Source: Chloroflexota bacterium (GTDB lineage: Bacteria > Chloroflexota > Dehalococcoidia > Bin125). Taken from it: a DNA stretch of 43,217 nucleotides. The stretch is taken from assembly GCA_009838735.1 (NCBI GenBank), contig VXQZ01000009.1, positions 54,045-97,261 of the forward strand. The letters are read 5' to 3'. Positions 23,612 to 31,491 of the stretch are shown piece after piece. Numbering within the stretch: position 1 is the stretch's first letter; each line of letters opens with the position of its first letter. Made by a program: the position numbers and the translations under genes. A model generated the notes under the pieces. The model worked only from the letters and a program-made list of their open reading frames with translations, did not search any database and had not been told where the DNA came from.

Positions 23612-23717
23612 ACGCTTCCTCCTCAACTGTGTTCTGGATTGCCCGCAACGTACGACATGGTCGATTTCAAAGCCCTACGTTCGCAGCAACGAGCACCGGT
23701 CCCGAGAGGAGTCGGCT

Positions 23718-24515
23718 ATGCCGCATCATGAGCAACTGCTGAGTGATCCAATGGGAACGTTGCGTGCCATCTGGGACGACACCGGATGGCGGACGGTGAT
23801 CATCGCCGCAGTGTTGGTGTTCCTGTTGGAGACCTTCCTCGAGATCAGCGGTGCCGGGCCTGCGTTGTCGGCGGGATGGGCGGCGATGCTCATCTCGCTG
23901 GTGTTCATCTCGCGAGTTCTGACGTTGCGGCCGGTGCGGGGCGAGCTGCTTGAGACGGAGAACCTGACCGTGCTGCTTGGCGTAGGCGGCGTGATTGTCG
24001 GGGAGATGCTGATCGACTTCACCAGCCTGGGTGACACGTTTGCGTCCGAGCCGATCTACTGGCCGTTTTCGTTGCTGTTTTGCGGCATTCTGCTCGGCGC
24101 TCGCGCCATTGCGCCGCACGCGGTCAATCCACTCATGGCCTGGTGGTTGACCTTCTCCCTGTTTGCGTTCGGACTGCACCTGGCCATGTGGCACAGCCAG
24201 GCCAGCGTGCCCGAGGCGGCCCTCACCTGGGGTGCCGCGCTCACATTCCTGGCTATCCTCAGCCGTTGGATCGTGGGACGCGGCTTTGGCGGCCCGCTGG
24301 TCAGCCCGTTGAATGTGGCGCTGGCGCTGTACATCTTGTTCGCCTGGTGGCTTGAGTACGGGGCCAATGCGTCGGGCGTCGGGGCGGATCCCTGGGGCAC
24401 CGCCGAGCTCTTCTGGCCCTGGCTGCTGTTCACAGTGGGCATCGCCGCCGGGGCGTGTGTTGCTGCGCCTCGGATATGCGAGATGCTGGCCGGAGCGTCT
24501 GAAGAGAAGGACTAA
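23718..24515 (+). CDS. Multi-span membrane protein of unknown function
   Basis: The 265-residue product has about seven or eight hydrophobic spans, including VIIAAVLVFLLETFLEI near the start and PWLLFTVGIAAGACVAAP near the end. Polar loops contain RxLTLRPVRGELLETENL after the second span. No signature of a known transporter or enzyme is evident, and I do not recognise the family. GAGAGGAG lies 6-7 bases before the ATG at 23718, which excludes longer starts. It stands alone, divergent from the SDR run, and is followed directly by a terminator-like hairpin. Confidence 0.72.
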   Translation: MPHHEQLLSDPMGTLRAIWDDTGWRTVIIAAVLVFLLETFLEISGAGPALSAGWAAMLISLVFISRVLTLRPVRGELLETENLTVLLGVGGVIVGEMLIDFTSLGDTFASEPIYWPFSLLFCGILLGARAIAPHAVNPLMAWWLTFSLFAFGLHLAMWHSQASVPEAALTWGAALTFLAILSRWIVGRGFGGPLVSPLNVALALYILFAWWLEYGANASGVGADPWGTAELFWPWLLFTVGIAAGACVAAPRICEMLAGASEEKD

Positions 24516-24545
24516 GGAGCGCTCGCCGAAGGGCGTCCTTCCTTC
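24514..24545 (+). terminator. Hairpin terminator after the membrane protein gene
   Basis: AAGGAGCGCTC (24514-24524) pairs with GGGCGTCCTT (24531-24540) around a six-base loop, with one bulged G and one G-T pair. A pyrimidine stretch (CCTTCATT) follows. The stem starts within the stop codon. It separates the membrane protein gene from vapBC. Confidence 0.5.
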
Positions 24546-24550
24546 ATTGG

Positions 24551-24579
24551 TTCACGGCCGCAAGCTGACCCACTAGGCT
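24551..24579 (+). promoter_or_regulatory. Candidate promoter of vapBC, possibly leaderless
   Basis: TTCACG (24551-24556), a 17-base spacer and TAGGCT (24574-24579) precede the vapB ATG. The -10-like hexamer ends 6 bases before the start codon and no Shine-Dalgarno is seen, as at purQ. Confidence 0.38.
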
Positions 24580-24585
24580 GAGCTC

Positions 24586-24840
24586 ATGACGACAGATCTC
24601 TCTCTCGACGATGATGTCGCCGCCGCTCTCGCCGAAGAAGCGGAGCGGCGTGGTGTCCCGCTGGATCGGCTCGCCAACGAGGAACTGCGGGAGCGGTTTT
24701 GTGATGGAGCGTCCGCTCCACGGGAACCGACAGCCGTGAGGACGTTTCCCGGTGGATTGCGTCCGGAAATCGCCCATCTCACTCCCAAACAGGCCCTTTC
24801 TGATCTTGATGACGAGTGGTTCGAGAAGAAACTCCGGTAG
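24586..24840 (+). CDS. vapB: VapB-like antitoxin
   Basis: This 84-residue protein is encoded directly before a VapC-type PIN toxin. The N-terminal part (TTDLSLDDDVAAALAEEAERRGVPLDRLANEELRERF) looks like a ribbon-helix-helix or similar DNA-binding module. The C-terminal part ends FxxDDEWFEKKLR-like, an acidic and aromatic tail suited to wrapping the toxin. Its stop overlaps the toxin start by one base. The family call rests mainly on context and size. It should neutralise VapC and repress its own promoter, as known antitoxins do. Confidence 0.7.
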   Translation: MTTDLSLDDDVAAALAEEAERRGVPLDRLANEELRERFCDGASAPREPTAVRTFPGGLRPEIAHLTPKQALSDLDDEWFEKKLR

Positions 24841-25277
24841 TGATCGTTCCCGACATCAATCTGCTGTTGTACGCGCACTTCAGCGAGTTCGCTCAACACG
24901 GTGAAGCCCGTAGGTGGTGGCAGGAGCTGTTAGGCGGGCGTGAGCCCGTCGGCGTGCCATGGTCAGTCAGCATCGGATTTCTGCGTGTGACGACACACCC
25001 GAACAAGTTGACGATGCCGTTGACATTGGAGCAAGCGGTTGCGGTCGTGGAAAGCTGGCTATCGCTTCCGCACGTATCTGTGTTGCAACCGGGATCAGAG
25101 CATCTGTCGGTTCTCGCTGAGGTGCTCACGGCAGCAGGTCGCGGCGGCAACGTCGTCCCGGACGCGCACCTTGCCGCACTCGCGATTGAGCATGACGCCG
25201 AGGTCCACACCAACGACCGCGACTTCGCCAGATTCCCAGGGCTGCGTTGGCGGAATCCGCTTCAGGACTTCGGCTAG
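24840..25277 (+). CDS. vapC: VapC-type PIN-domain toxin (ribonuclease)
   Basis: The protein matches the PIN family typified by Mycobacterium tuberculosis toxins (TIGR00028-like). It opens with PDINLLLYAH (first metal Asp), then VPWSVSIGFLRVTTHP, and ends DAHLAALAIEHDAEVHTNDRDFARFPGLRWRNPL with the later acidic residues. PIN toxins cut tRNA or rRNA with Mg2+. The GTG at 24840 overlaps the antitoxin TAG (TAGTG) and gives 145 residues, the family length. A longer frame would start inside vapB. The last four bases, CTAG, are also the stop of the convergent methyltransferase gene. Confidence 0.88.
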   Translation: MIVPDINLLLYAHFSEFAQHGEARRWWQELLGGREPVGVPWSVSIGFLRVTTHPNKLTMPLTLEQAVAVVESWLSLPHVSVLQPGSEHLSVLAEVLTAAGRGGNVVPDAHLAALAIEHDAEVHTNDRDFARFPGLRWRNPLQDFG

Positions 25278-26263
25278 TTGCCCCGAACTGCGGCGGCGAC
25301 TGCTGCGCGATTCTCGTGAGTCGTGGCCGGCGGGATTGAGCAACCGCCGGTGACGAACACCCTCGTGTTGCCGATGCTGGCCGCCTCCGACGCCTGATTG
25401 CGCACTTCGTCCGCGCTGAGTTCCCCGAGTCCAGCCCGGCTGACGCCGCCCATGACCGCCTTGTCGGTCTGCGACCAGACGTCGGCCAGGCTGGCGTTGG
25501 TCTCGTCGCGGTCGTCCCAATTGAAGGCGTGGACCGGATAGTCGAGCAACTCGGCCAGCATGTTGTTGCTGAAGCAAACGTGCAGGATGTTGAACTCGGC
25601 GTCGCGGATCGCATCCAGGACCTGCAAGTCGTAGGGCCGGCCGAATTCGCGGTAGAAGTCAGGCGTCGAGTTGGCGTGGCTGGCCCATTGCAGCGGTGCG
25701 TAAAAGACGCCCGAGGCGCCCGCGTTCATGTTGGCGCGGCTGTAGTTGATGATGGTCTCAGTGACCCGGGCGATGGCGCCATGCACGGCCGCCGACGACT
25801 CTGCAGCGGCCTGCTTGAACGCTCTGGGGTGTCCAAACATTAAGCCCACTGTCGCCATCGGCGAGAACACGGTTTGGACCACATCAACTTCGCCTTTGGT
25901 TCGCTCGACGACCCGGCGGGTCGACTCGATGTGTTCGCCGAACACGCCGCGCTCGGCGTGGACCGAAACGACGTCGTGGAGTTCGTCAAGTTCGCTCAGA
26001 GCGGGACTGATCATGGTCTGGTTGGTCTGCTCGACCGGAGGCTGATAGACGGCGCCCCAGGCTTCGGGAAACATCGACCAGCGAGGATTGATCTTGATGA
26101 AGTCCCAGTCGTAGGCCTCATACTGCTCGCAGGTCGCGCCGACCAGTTCGTCGTTGCTCCATTCGCGCAGGAAATCGTGTCCCCAGAGGGACGCTGGCGC
26201 CCGATCGACCGGTTCGCCCGATATTGCTGCCCGCACCCGTTCGCGCTTGGTCATCTCGGTCAT
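25274..26263 (-). CDS. UroD-superfamily zinc methyltransferase (MtaA/CmuA-like), not a true UroD
   Basis: The protein has the uroporphyrinogen decarboxylase fold (329 residues; opening KRERVRAAISGEPVDRAPASLW). It carries H228-V-C230 and C308 in GGC, the His-x-Cys...Cys zinc site of corrinoid-dependent methyltransferases such as MtaA and MtbA. True UroD lacks that site. It could move a methyl group from a methyl-corrinoid or demethylate a small methylated compound to a thiol or folate. No corrinoid protein gene is next to it. Its start overlaps the cyclase stop (ATGA), so the two proteins are made together. Confidence 0.8.
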   Translation of the reverse strand: MTEMTKRERVRAAISGEPVDRAPASLWGHDFLREWSNDELVGATCEQYEAYDWDFIKINPRWSMFPEAWGAVYQPPVEQTNQTMISPALSELDELHDVVSVHAERGVFGEHIESTRRVVERTKGEVDVVQTVFSPMATVGLMFGHPRAFKQAAAESSAAVHGAIARVTETIINYSRANMNAGASGVFYAPLQWASHANSTPDFYREFGRPYDLQVLDAIRDAEFNILHVCFSNNMLAELLDYPVHAFNWDDRDETNASLADVWSQTDKAVMGGVSRAGLGELSADEVRNQASEAASIGNTRVFVTGGCSIPPATTHENRAAVAAAVRGN

Positions 26264-27684
26264 TGGGTTGTCCCTTCCAGGGGCGTGCTGTCGCCCGATG
26301 CGCTCTGCCAGTCGACGCTGAAGATGTGGATCGAATCGCGGAACCCGCGAAGCTGGTGCACCCCTCGATCCTCAAACCGGTACCGACGACCCTGAAGGAG
26401 TCCGCGAACCAGGTCCGAGACGAGAATCTGGCCGCCCTGGGCCATCGACATGATGCGGGCGGCCTGGTTGACCGTGGCGCCGTAGAGGTCGTCCGACTCT
26501 GCAATCGGCTCACCAGCGCTCAGTCCGATGCGGACGTAGACATCGCTGTAGCGATCGTGGTTGGCCAGCTGGCTCTGGATCTGCACGGCAGCGTCAACGC
26601 CCGACGATGCTGCGCCGAACCAGGCCAGGACGCCGTCTCCCATCGTCTTGACCTGGACACCACGATGATCGCGAATTGCAGTCAGCGTGAGTTGTTCGAT
26701 TTCACGAGTGATCGCGCGGGCCTGATCATCGCCGAGCCGGTCGACCATCGAGGTTGAGCCCTCGATGTCGGTGAACAGGACGGTGCGTGTCGCTTGTCCT
26801 GCAGTCTGGGACTGCATGTCGATGCCGATGAACTCCTCCATCGCCTCGGCCAACTGGTTGATCGTTAGAGCGCCGTTGACGAGGACGGAGGTGTCATCGC
26901 GTCCGACCAGCAGCCGCGCGCCGCGGATGCGCCGGGCCCAGTCTCGACCGAATGAGGCATTGGAATCCTCAAAACCGTCACCCTCGGGTGGAATCGAGAT
27001 CAGGGTTGGAATCTGCACACTTCGCAGCTCGTCACGCAGGTTGAGACTGCGCATCTCCGGTACCAGACCAAACAGCCGATTCATCGAGGGGTAGTGATGC
27101 ATCAACTCCGAGAGGCTGCGCAGCGTGGCTTCATCGGCTGTCGGTGCGATGATCGTGAGCAACGCGCGTCGGGCGGACTCCTCGTGATACTGCCAGCCGA
27201 GTCGCAACAGATTGCCGATCGTTCCGTCCATGAGCTGGCTGTACTCGTCCTGCGGAGATACCGAGGAGTCATGGGGCATGGTCTGGTTGCCGACCATCGG
27301 AATCGGCAGATGCAGAACCATGTGGGTGTAGCGCTCAGGCTCGTTGAGCATCGCGATCACGGCGGCCGGCGTGCCGATGTAATAGCCCATCAGCGCGACG
27401 CGCGGCTCGCCGAGTTCAGTCACGACCGCCGCCAGGTCCGCCGCTTCGTCGTGGAAGGAGCCGAACACGCCGTCTCGCTCGGAGAGCCCGCAGCCGCGCG
27501 GATCGAATCGGATGACCCGGAAGGACTGTGACAGGCGGTCCCAGAGTCCACCCGGTTCCCAGCCCACATTGAGCGGCAACATCGGTCCCGTGGAGACAAC
27601 GAGGGGTTTACCCACACCACGCTCAACCCAGGCAATCGCGACGTCGTCGTCGGTGAGCGTGTATTGGACCGATGGCGTGCTCAT
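26260..27684 (-). CDS. Alpha/beta-hydrolase-fold plus class III adenylate/guanylate cyclase fusion
   Basis: Residues ~15-288 form an alpha/beta-hydrolase domain (RFDPRGCGLSER at 59-70; elbow GYYIG at 100-104). Residues ~297-470 form a class III nucleotide cyclase. In the cyclase, metal Asps D306 (FTDIEGST) and D350 (KTMGDG), K346, N406 and R410 are present, so it is probably active. The Asp/Thr partner for adenine is replaced by Ala (YGATVN). In the hydrolase the nucleophile Ser of GxSxG is Tyr, and the usual C-terminal His is not seen, so this half is likely a ligand-sensing pseudo-enzyme. The layout resembles mycobacterial Rv1900c. It lies 21 bases after an SDR gene. Confidence 0.85.
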   Translation of the reverse strand: MSTPSVQYTLTDDDVAIAWVERGVGKPLVVSTGPMLPLNVGWEPGGLWDRLSQSFRVIRFDPRGCGLSERDGVFGSFHDEAADLAAVVTELGEPRVALMGYYIGTPAAVIAMLNEPERYTHMVLHLPIPMVGNQTMPHDSSVSPQDEYSQLMDGTIGNLLRLGWQYHEESARRALLTIIAPTADEATLRSLSELMHHYPSMNRLFGLVPEMRSLNLRDELRSVQIPTLISIPPEGDGFEDSNASFGRDWARRIRGARLLVGRDDTSVLVNGALTINQLAEAMEEFIGIDMQSQTAGQATRTVLFTDIEGSTSMVDRLGDDQARAITREIEQLTLTAIRDHRGVQVKTMGDGVLAWFGAASSGVDAAVQIQSQLANHDRYSDVYVRIGLSAGEPIAESDDLYGATVNQAARIMSMAQGGQILVSDLVRGLLQGRRYRFEDRGVHQLRGFRDSIHIFSVDWQSASGDSTPLEGTTQ

Positions 27685-27705
27685 GCTGTCGCCAGACGTC
27701 TCCCC

Positions 27706-28455
27706 TTAGATTCCCTGGGTCATGCCGCCGTCAATGATGAACTCGACGCCGTTCATATATTCAGAGTCATCCGAGGCGAGGAACAGGGCCAGCCGGGCGA
27801 CCTCGACGGCCTCGGCGATCCGGCCATAGGGAATCCGGCGCACGAGTTGATCGGTGAGCCCTTGTTCGATCGCCGGGAGTTGGTGCAACATCGGCGTCTC
27901 AATCAGCCCCGGGTGAATCGAATTGACGCGGACGCCGGATGGAGCGAACTCGCTCATCGCGACCTTGGTCATGCCTCGGACCGCCCACTTCGAGGCCGAG
28001 TACGCCAGCGAGCCGGCGCCACCGCGCATACCGGCGACCGACGAGATGTTGATAATCGAGCCTGACCCCGCCTGGCACATGACCGGCCCAACATGCTTCA
28101 GCCCGAGGAACACCCCAACCTGGTTGATGTCGATGACCTCGCGGTACTCCTCGACCGACAACTCGGCAATCGGTCGAGAGCGGAAGATGCCGGCGTTGTT
28201 GATGAACGCGTCGATCTTGCCGTAGTCCTCGAGCACATCCTGGACCACCGCGATCCACTCGTCCTCGTTGGTCACGTCATGGTGGAGGTAGCGAATGCTG
28301 TCGCTGCCCGCCGCGGTGGCTTCGCCATCCGAGTCGAGCACGTCGGTGATCACCACCGTCGCGCCTTCTTCGGCGAACAGGTTCGCCTCGGCCGCGCCCT
28401 GGCCTCGCGCGCCGCCGGTAATCAACGCCGTCTTTCCATCAAGTCGTCCGGCCAT
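27706..28455 (-). CDS. Short-chain dehydrogenase (3-alpha/20-beta-hydroxysteroid dehydrogenase-like)
   Basis: This classical SDR of 249 residues begins LDGKTALITGGARGQGAAEA, the glycine motif form common in 3-alpha/20-beta-HSD-type enzymes. VVITDV with D38 suggests NAD(H). HDVTNEDEW is the adenine contact, NNAG is at 86-89, and the catalytic set is S139, Y152, K156 (YSASK). The end reads ASDDSEYMNGVEFIIDGGMTQG. It is not close to the seven-gene SDR run. GGAAGGA lies before the ATG. It is the first gene of a unit with the cyclase fusion and the zinc methyltransferase. Confidence 0.9.
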   Translation of the reverse strand: MAGRLDGKTALITGGARGQGAAEANLFAEEGATVVITDVLDSDGEATAAGSDSIRYLHHDVTNEDEWIAVVQDVLEDYGKIDAFINNAGIFRSRPIAELSVEEYREVIDINQVGVFLGLKHVGPVMCQAGSGSIINISSVAGMRGGAGSLAYSASKWAVRGMTKVAMSEFAPSGVRVNSIHPGLIETPMLHQLPAIEQGLTDQLVRRIPYGRIAEAVEVARLALFLASDDSEYMNGVEFIIDGGMTQGI

Positions 28456-28526
28456 CCCGACACGTCCTTCCCGGGTACAACGTTTCGTTGGAGCATCAGG
28501 GTAGAGCTTCGAGCCAGCCCGGCACG

Positions 28527-28955
28527 TTATTCTGGAGGGAGCATGACGTAGGTGCCGTTGCCGTGACCGATGTGGCGGCCCTGGTCGTCATACAGGTCTA
28601 CCGAGCAATGGCTCAGCGTCCGCCCCCTGCGGATCACCTCGGCCCGAGCACGGATCACGTTGCCGTCCAGACCGCGCAGCCAGCGGAACTCGGACTGCGC
28701 GGTGATCACTCGCTCACCTTCGGCCTGGATCGTGCCCAGCGCGCCGCCCATCGCCGAATCCGCGACCAGCAACCAGACGCCGCCATGGACGATGCCGTAC
28801 AGGTTGTGCGTCTTCGGCGAGGCAGTCAGCGTAATCTCGCACCAGCCGTCGCCGGCGTCGGTGAAGCGGTAGCCGAGCTCCTGGAACAGCGCGACCGCCT
28901 CCATGTCACGAAGCGGCGGGTAGCGCTTGAAGATCTCCTCGGAACTCGGTGTCAT
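28527..28955 (-). CDS. PaaI-like hotdog thioesterase
   Basis: The 142-residue single hotdog domain has N51...H57-G-G (YGIVHGGVWLLVADSAMG), with D66 as the catalytic acid typical of PaaI thioesterases. These hydrolyse acyl- or phenylacetyl-CoA intermediates and free the CoA pool. The final strands (IRARAEVIRRGRTLSHCSVDLYD) match the family. It fits with the CoA-transferases of the window. It lies 15 bases after the DinB-like gene upstream on the same strand. The gap to the SDR downstream is 71 bases. Confidence 0.87.
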   Translation of the reverse strand: MTPSSEEIFKRYPPLRDMEAVALFQELGYRFTDAGDGWCEITLTASPKTHNLYGIVHGGVWLLVADSAMGGALGTIQAEGERVITAQSEFRWLRGLDGNVIRARAEVIRRGRTLSHCSVDLYDDQGRHIGHGNGTYVMLPPE

Positions 28956-28970
28956 TTGCCAGCCAGCGAC

Positions 28971-29447
28971 TTAATCTCGCCGCATCTCGGCCCCGTGCTC
29001 GCTGATGTGTTCGCTCGGAAATGCGAACACGCCGCCAACTGTCGTCTCGGAACCGAGCACCACGCCGCCGTTGCCCCACTCGTCATCGCCAATGCCGTCG
29101 GCCAGCTGTTGCATTTTGGCGCAGCCCTCGTCGAACAGTGCGAGCACCGACTCCGCAGTGGCGCCGCGTGAGCGGATTCGCACATACCACAGGCTGGCGA
29201 AGTTGATCACCGCCATCAGCGGCGCGGGCGGGTCCATGCCCTTGTTCTTGCGTAGCCGGGAGAGCGACTGGCCGCCCGCTCCGACTCCGAAGGCGATGTG
29301 CCAGCAGAGCTGTCCGTTGTTCCAACCGGCGTTGTTGCTCTGGCGGCTCCACTCGTCTTCTGAGAGGCCCAATACGAGCTCGCGATACTCGGTCCGCGCC
29401 TGTTCAAGTGCGGCGCGGGCTTCGTCGGCGTTGGTGATGTCTGACAT
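28971..29447 (-). CDS. DinB-like four-helix protein, copy 1
   Basis: The 158-residue protein is of the DinB/mycothiol-maleylpyruvate isomerase N-terminal type. Four helices carry a probable metal triad H50 (QLCWHIAF), H147 and H151 (HISEH). Related proteins are thiol-dependent S-transferases or isomerases. It is a tandem paralogue of the gene at 29531-30007, identical in length with all three His conserved. No thiol cofactor genes are visible nearby. It sits between the PaaI thioesterase gene and its own paralogue. Confidence 0.75.
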   Translation of the reverse strand: MSDITNADEARAALEQARTEYRELVLGLSEDEWSRQSNNAGWNNGQLCWHIAFGVGAGGQSLSRLRKNKGMDPPAPLMAVINFASLWYVRIRSRGATAESVLALFDEGCAKMQQLADGIGDDEWGNGGVVLGSETTVGGVFAFPSEHISEHGAEMRRD

Positions 29448-29530
29448 GGTTCAGTCCAGTTCGTTGCCCGCATCAGCGGGTCGCATAAGAAGATCGCCGC
29501 CGAACACAGCGCACCTGCTGCGCCGGCGGC

Positions 29531-30007
29531 CTAGCTACGCCGCATTTGTGCCGCGTGCTCACTGATGTGCCCGCGCAGGAACCCGAATGAGCTTCCGACG
29601 GTCATTTGCTCGCCCAGAAACTCGCCGCCGTTGCCCCACTCGTCCTCAGCGACGGTCTCGATTGCTCCACGTGTCGCTGCCAGGCGCTCGTCGAAGAATT
29701 CCAGCACCGAATCGGGCGTCGCGCCTCGCGAACGGATCCGCACCAACCACAGGCTGAGGACGTTGAGCACCGCCATCAGCGGAGCGGGTGGCTTCACGTC
29801 CTTGTTCTGACGCAGCCGAGTCACCCTCAGCGTGCCGCCGCTCGCTGTGAAGGCGACGTGCCAGCAGAGCTGGCCGTTCGTCCAGGCTGCGTTGTCGCTT
29901 ATGTGGTTCCATTCCTCGCCGGACAGTCCCAGCACGAGTTCCCGGAACTCCTCGCGCGCCTGGTCCAACTCAGCGTGCGCCTCTTCGGCGTTGGTGATCT
30001 CGGCCAT
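29531..30007 (-). CDS. DinB-like four-helix protein, copy 2
   Basis: This is the paralogue of the preceding entry, also 158 residues, sharing blocks such as RELVLGLS, NGQLCWH, PPAPLMAV(I/L)N, RIRSRGAT and EDEWGNGG. H50, H147 and H151 are kept. It differs mostly in the second and third helices (TASGGTLRVTRLRQNKDV), so substrate or partner may differ. It lies 29 bases after the haloalkane dehalogenase gene, suggesting co-transcription with it. The 83-base gap to copy 1 has only a small CCCGC-ATCA-GCGGG hairpin (29467-29480). Confidence 0.75.
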   Translation of the reverse strand: MAEITNAEEAHAELDQAREEFRELVLGLSGEEWNHISDNAAWTNGQLCWHVAFTASGGTLRVTRLRQNKDVKPPAPLMAVLNVLSLWLVRIRSRGATPDSVLEFFDERLAATRGAIETVAEDEWGNGGEFLGEQMTVGSSFGFLRGHISEHAAQMRRS

Positions 30008-30036
30008 CCTGCCCTGTCCTGGCTAGCTGCTTGGTC

Positions 30037-30927
30037 TCATATGGCGGCGTACCAGTCTCGGATCGCTGCGCCAATCTCGTGCGGTGAATCTTCCTGGACG
30101 AAGTGGTTGCCGGCGACGGTGATTTCGGTCTGGTTGGGCCAGCTGCGGCAGAACTCTCGCTGCGCACCGGTCAGGATCGCACCCGGCTCGGCGTTGACGA
30201 AGAGCTTGGCGATGTGAGCAGAGTCCTCGGAGGAGAGGAAGTCGGCGTAGCTCTGGGCAATCTCGGTGACATCGGCCGGCTCGCCGTCAATCGGAATCTC
30301 GCGCGGCCAGGTGAGGGTCGGTCGGCGTGACTCGCCCTCTTCGCGATAGGGCAGCCGGTAGACCTCCATCTCCTCCTCGGTCAGACCACGCAGCACGCTG
30401 CCCGGCAGGATCCGTTCGACGAAGATGTTCTTCTCGAGGACCATCGACTCGCCGGCCTCCGAGCGCATGCCCTGGAAGATCCGCGCCGCCGCCTCGGGCC
30501 ATTCGTCCCAGGTCACGGGACGGACAATCGCCTCCATGTAGACAAGACCCTTGACTCGGTCGCGGTGGCGGTTAGCCCAGTGGAAGCCGAGCGCCGAGCC
30601 CCAGTCGTGGATCACGAACGTCAGGTTGTCGCCCAGGTTCATGCCCTCGATCCAGGCGTCGACCCATTCCGCGTGGTCGACGAACCGATACGAGCCCGAC
30701 GGAGACGAGCCGGACACGCCCATACCGATCAGGTCGGGCGCCAGGCACCGGCCCGACTCGAATGCGTGCGGCATGATGTTGCGCCACAGGTATGAGGAGG
30801 TTGGGTTGCCGTGCAGGAAGATGATCGGATCGCCATCCGCATCGCCCTCGTCGACATAGGCCATCGTGGTCTCGCCAATGGTCAGGCGCTTACGAGGGAA
30901 CGGATCGTCGGCGGAGATATCGGGCAT
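30037..30927 (-). CDS. Haloalkane dehalogenase (HLD-II-like, DhaA/LinB type)
   Basis: This alpha/beta hydrolase replaces a carbon-bound halogen with hydroxyl. The whole catalytic pentad of subfamily HLD-II is visible: N41 ([11 protein letters not shown]) and W109 for the halide, nucleophile D108 ([11 protein letters not shown]), acid E132 and base H275 (AGNHFVQED). [21 protein letters not shown] and DFLSSED-like segments are shared with known DhaA, LinB and DmbA enzymes. The length, 296 residues, is standard. A GGAG box precedes the ATG. It is transcribed away from the VOC-nitroreductase-MaoC operon. The halogenated substrate is unknown; brominated or chlorinated marine metabolites are possible. 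Confidence 0.9.
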   Translation of the reverse strand: MPDISADDPFPRKRLTIGETTMAYVDEGDADGDPIIFLHGNPTSSYLWRNIMPHAFESGRCLAPDLIGMGVSGSSPSGSYRFVDHAEWVDAWIEGMNLGDNLTFVIHDWGSALGFHWANRHRDRVKGLVYMEAIVRPVTWDEWPEAAARIFQGMRSEAGESMVLEKNIFVERILPGSVLRGLTEEEMEVYRLPYREEGESRRPTLTWPREIPIDGEPADVTEIAQSYADFLSSEDSAHIAKLFVNAEPGAILTGAQREFCRSWPNQTEITVAGNHFVQEDSPHEIGAAIRDWYAAI

Positions 30928-30972
30928 GGTTGCTCCAGGGAGATTGTGCTGATGGTTGGGATTTCACTGGCA

Positions 30973-31040
30973 AGCGAGGCAAGGATAGCAGCGAGACCGG
31001 TTAGCCTTCGTGCTATCAGCGAGCGTGACAAAGCAGCGAG
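30973..31040. promoter_or_regulatory. Divergent intergenic region with repeated AGCGAG and an inverted repeat
   Basis: AGCGAG occurs four times on the + strand, at 30973, 30990, 31018 and 31035, giving start-to-start spacings of 17, 28 and 17. GATAGCA (30984-30990) and TGCTATC (31011-31017) form an inverted repeat inside this set. The symmetry and the location between two divergent transcription units suggest an operator. No regulator gene is adjacent. Confidence 0.4.
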
Positions 31041-31050
31041 GGACGAGACC

Positions 31051-31473
31051 ATGGCGGTCACAGGTATGGACCATGTCGCAATCCCGGCCGGCGATCCGGA
31101 AGCCCTGATGGGCTTCTATCGCTCGCTTGGGTTCGCCATTCTGCACGAAGCCGAGTGGCGTGCCGGCGACTTCCCGGCCTTCGCCATCGCCTGCGGCGAC
31201 CAGAAGATCAACGTCCACGACCCGAAGCTCTGGCAGAATCCCGACTTCGACCTGCGCGGCCCGACGGCCGAGCCCGGCTGCGGAGACTTCTGCTTCGTCT
31301 GGGACGGCACGCCTGAAACAGCGGCAGCCGCGATTGAAGCCGCCGGATGCGAAGTGATCGAAGGACCGGGCTCGCGAATCGGCGGCCGAGCAACAGGCAC
31401 AGCCGAAGGAATCAGCGTCTACACCCGCGATCCCGACGGCAACCTCGTCGAACTGATCTCATACGGCGACTAA
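31051..31473 (+). CDS. VOC superfamily protein (glyoxalase/dioxygenase-like)
   Basis: The 140-residue metal-binding protein has two beta-alpha-beta-beta-beta modules. Metal ligand candidates are H8 (MDHVAIP), H56 (KINVHDP) and E134 (NLVELISY), as in small glyoxalase- or fosfomycin-resistance-like VOC enzymes. YTRDPDGNLVEL is the typical ending. The ATG at 31051 is preceded by a GAGGGA box; longer starts would run into the dehalogenase promoter region. It is the first gene of a three-gene unit. Reaction unknown; isomerisation or thiol addition are possible. Confidence 0.85.
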   Translation: MAVTGMDHVAIPAGDPEALMGFYRSLGFAILHEAEWRAGDFPAFAIACGDQKINVHDPKLWQNPDFDLRGPTAEPGCGDFCFVWDGTPETAAAAIEAAGCEVIEGPGSRIGGRATGTAEGISVYTRDPDGNLVELISYGD

Positions 31474-31491
31474 GCGAACTGGAGCAACAGC

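Noticed and set aside
23232-23717. Upstream extension of the membrane protein gene
   Set aside because: It would run antisense into the SDR gene at 22808-23611, and a good ribosome site precedes the ATG at 23718.
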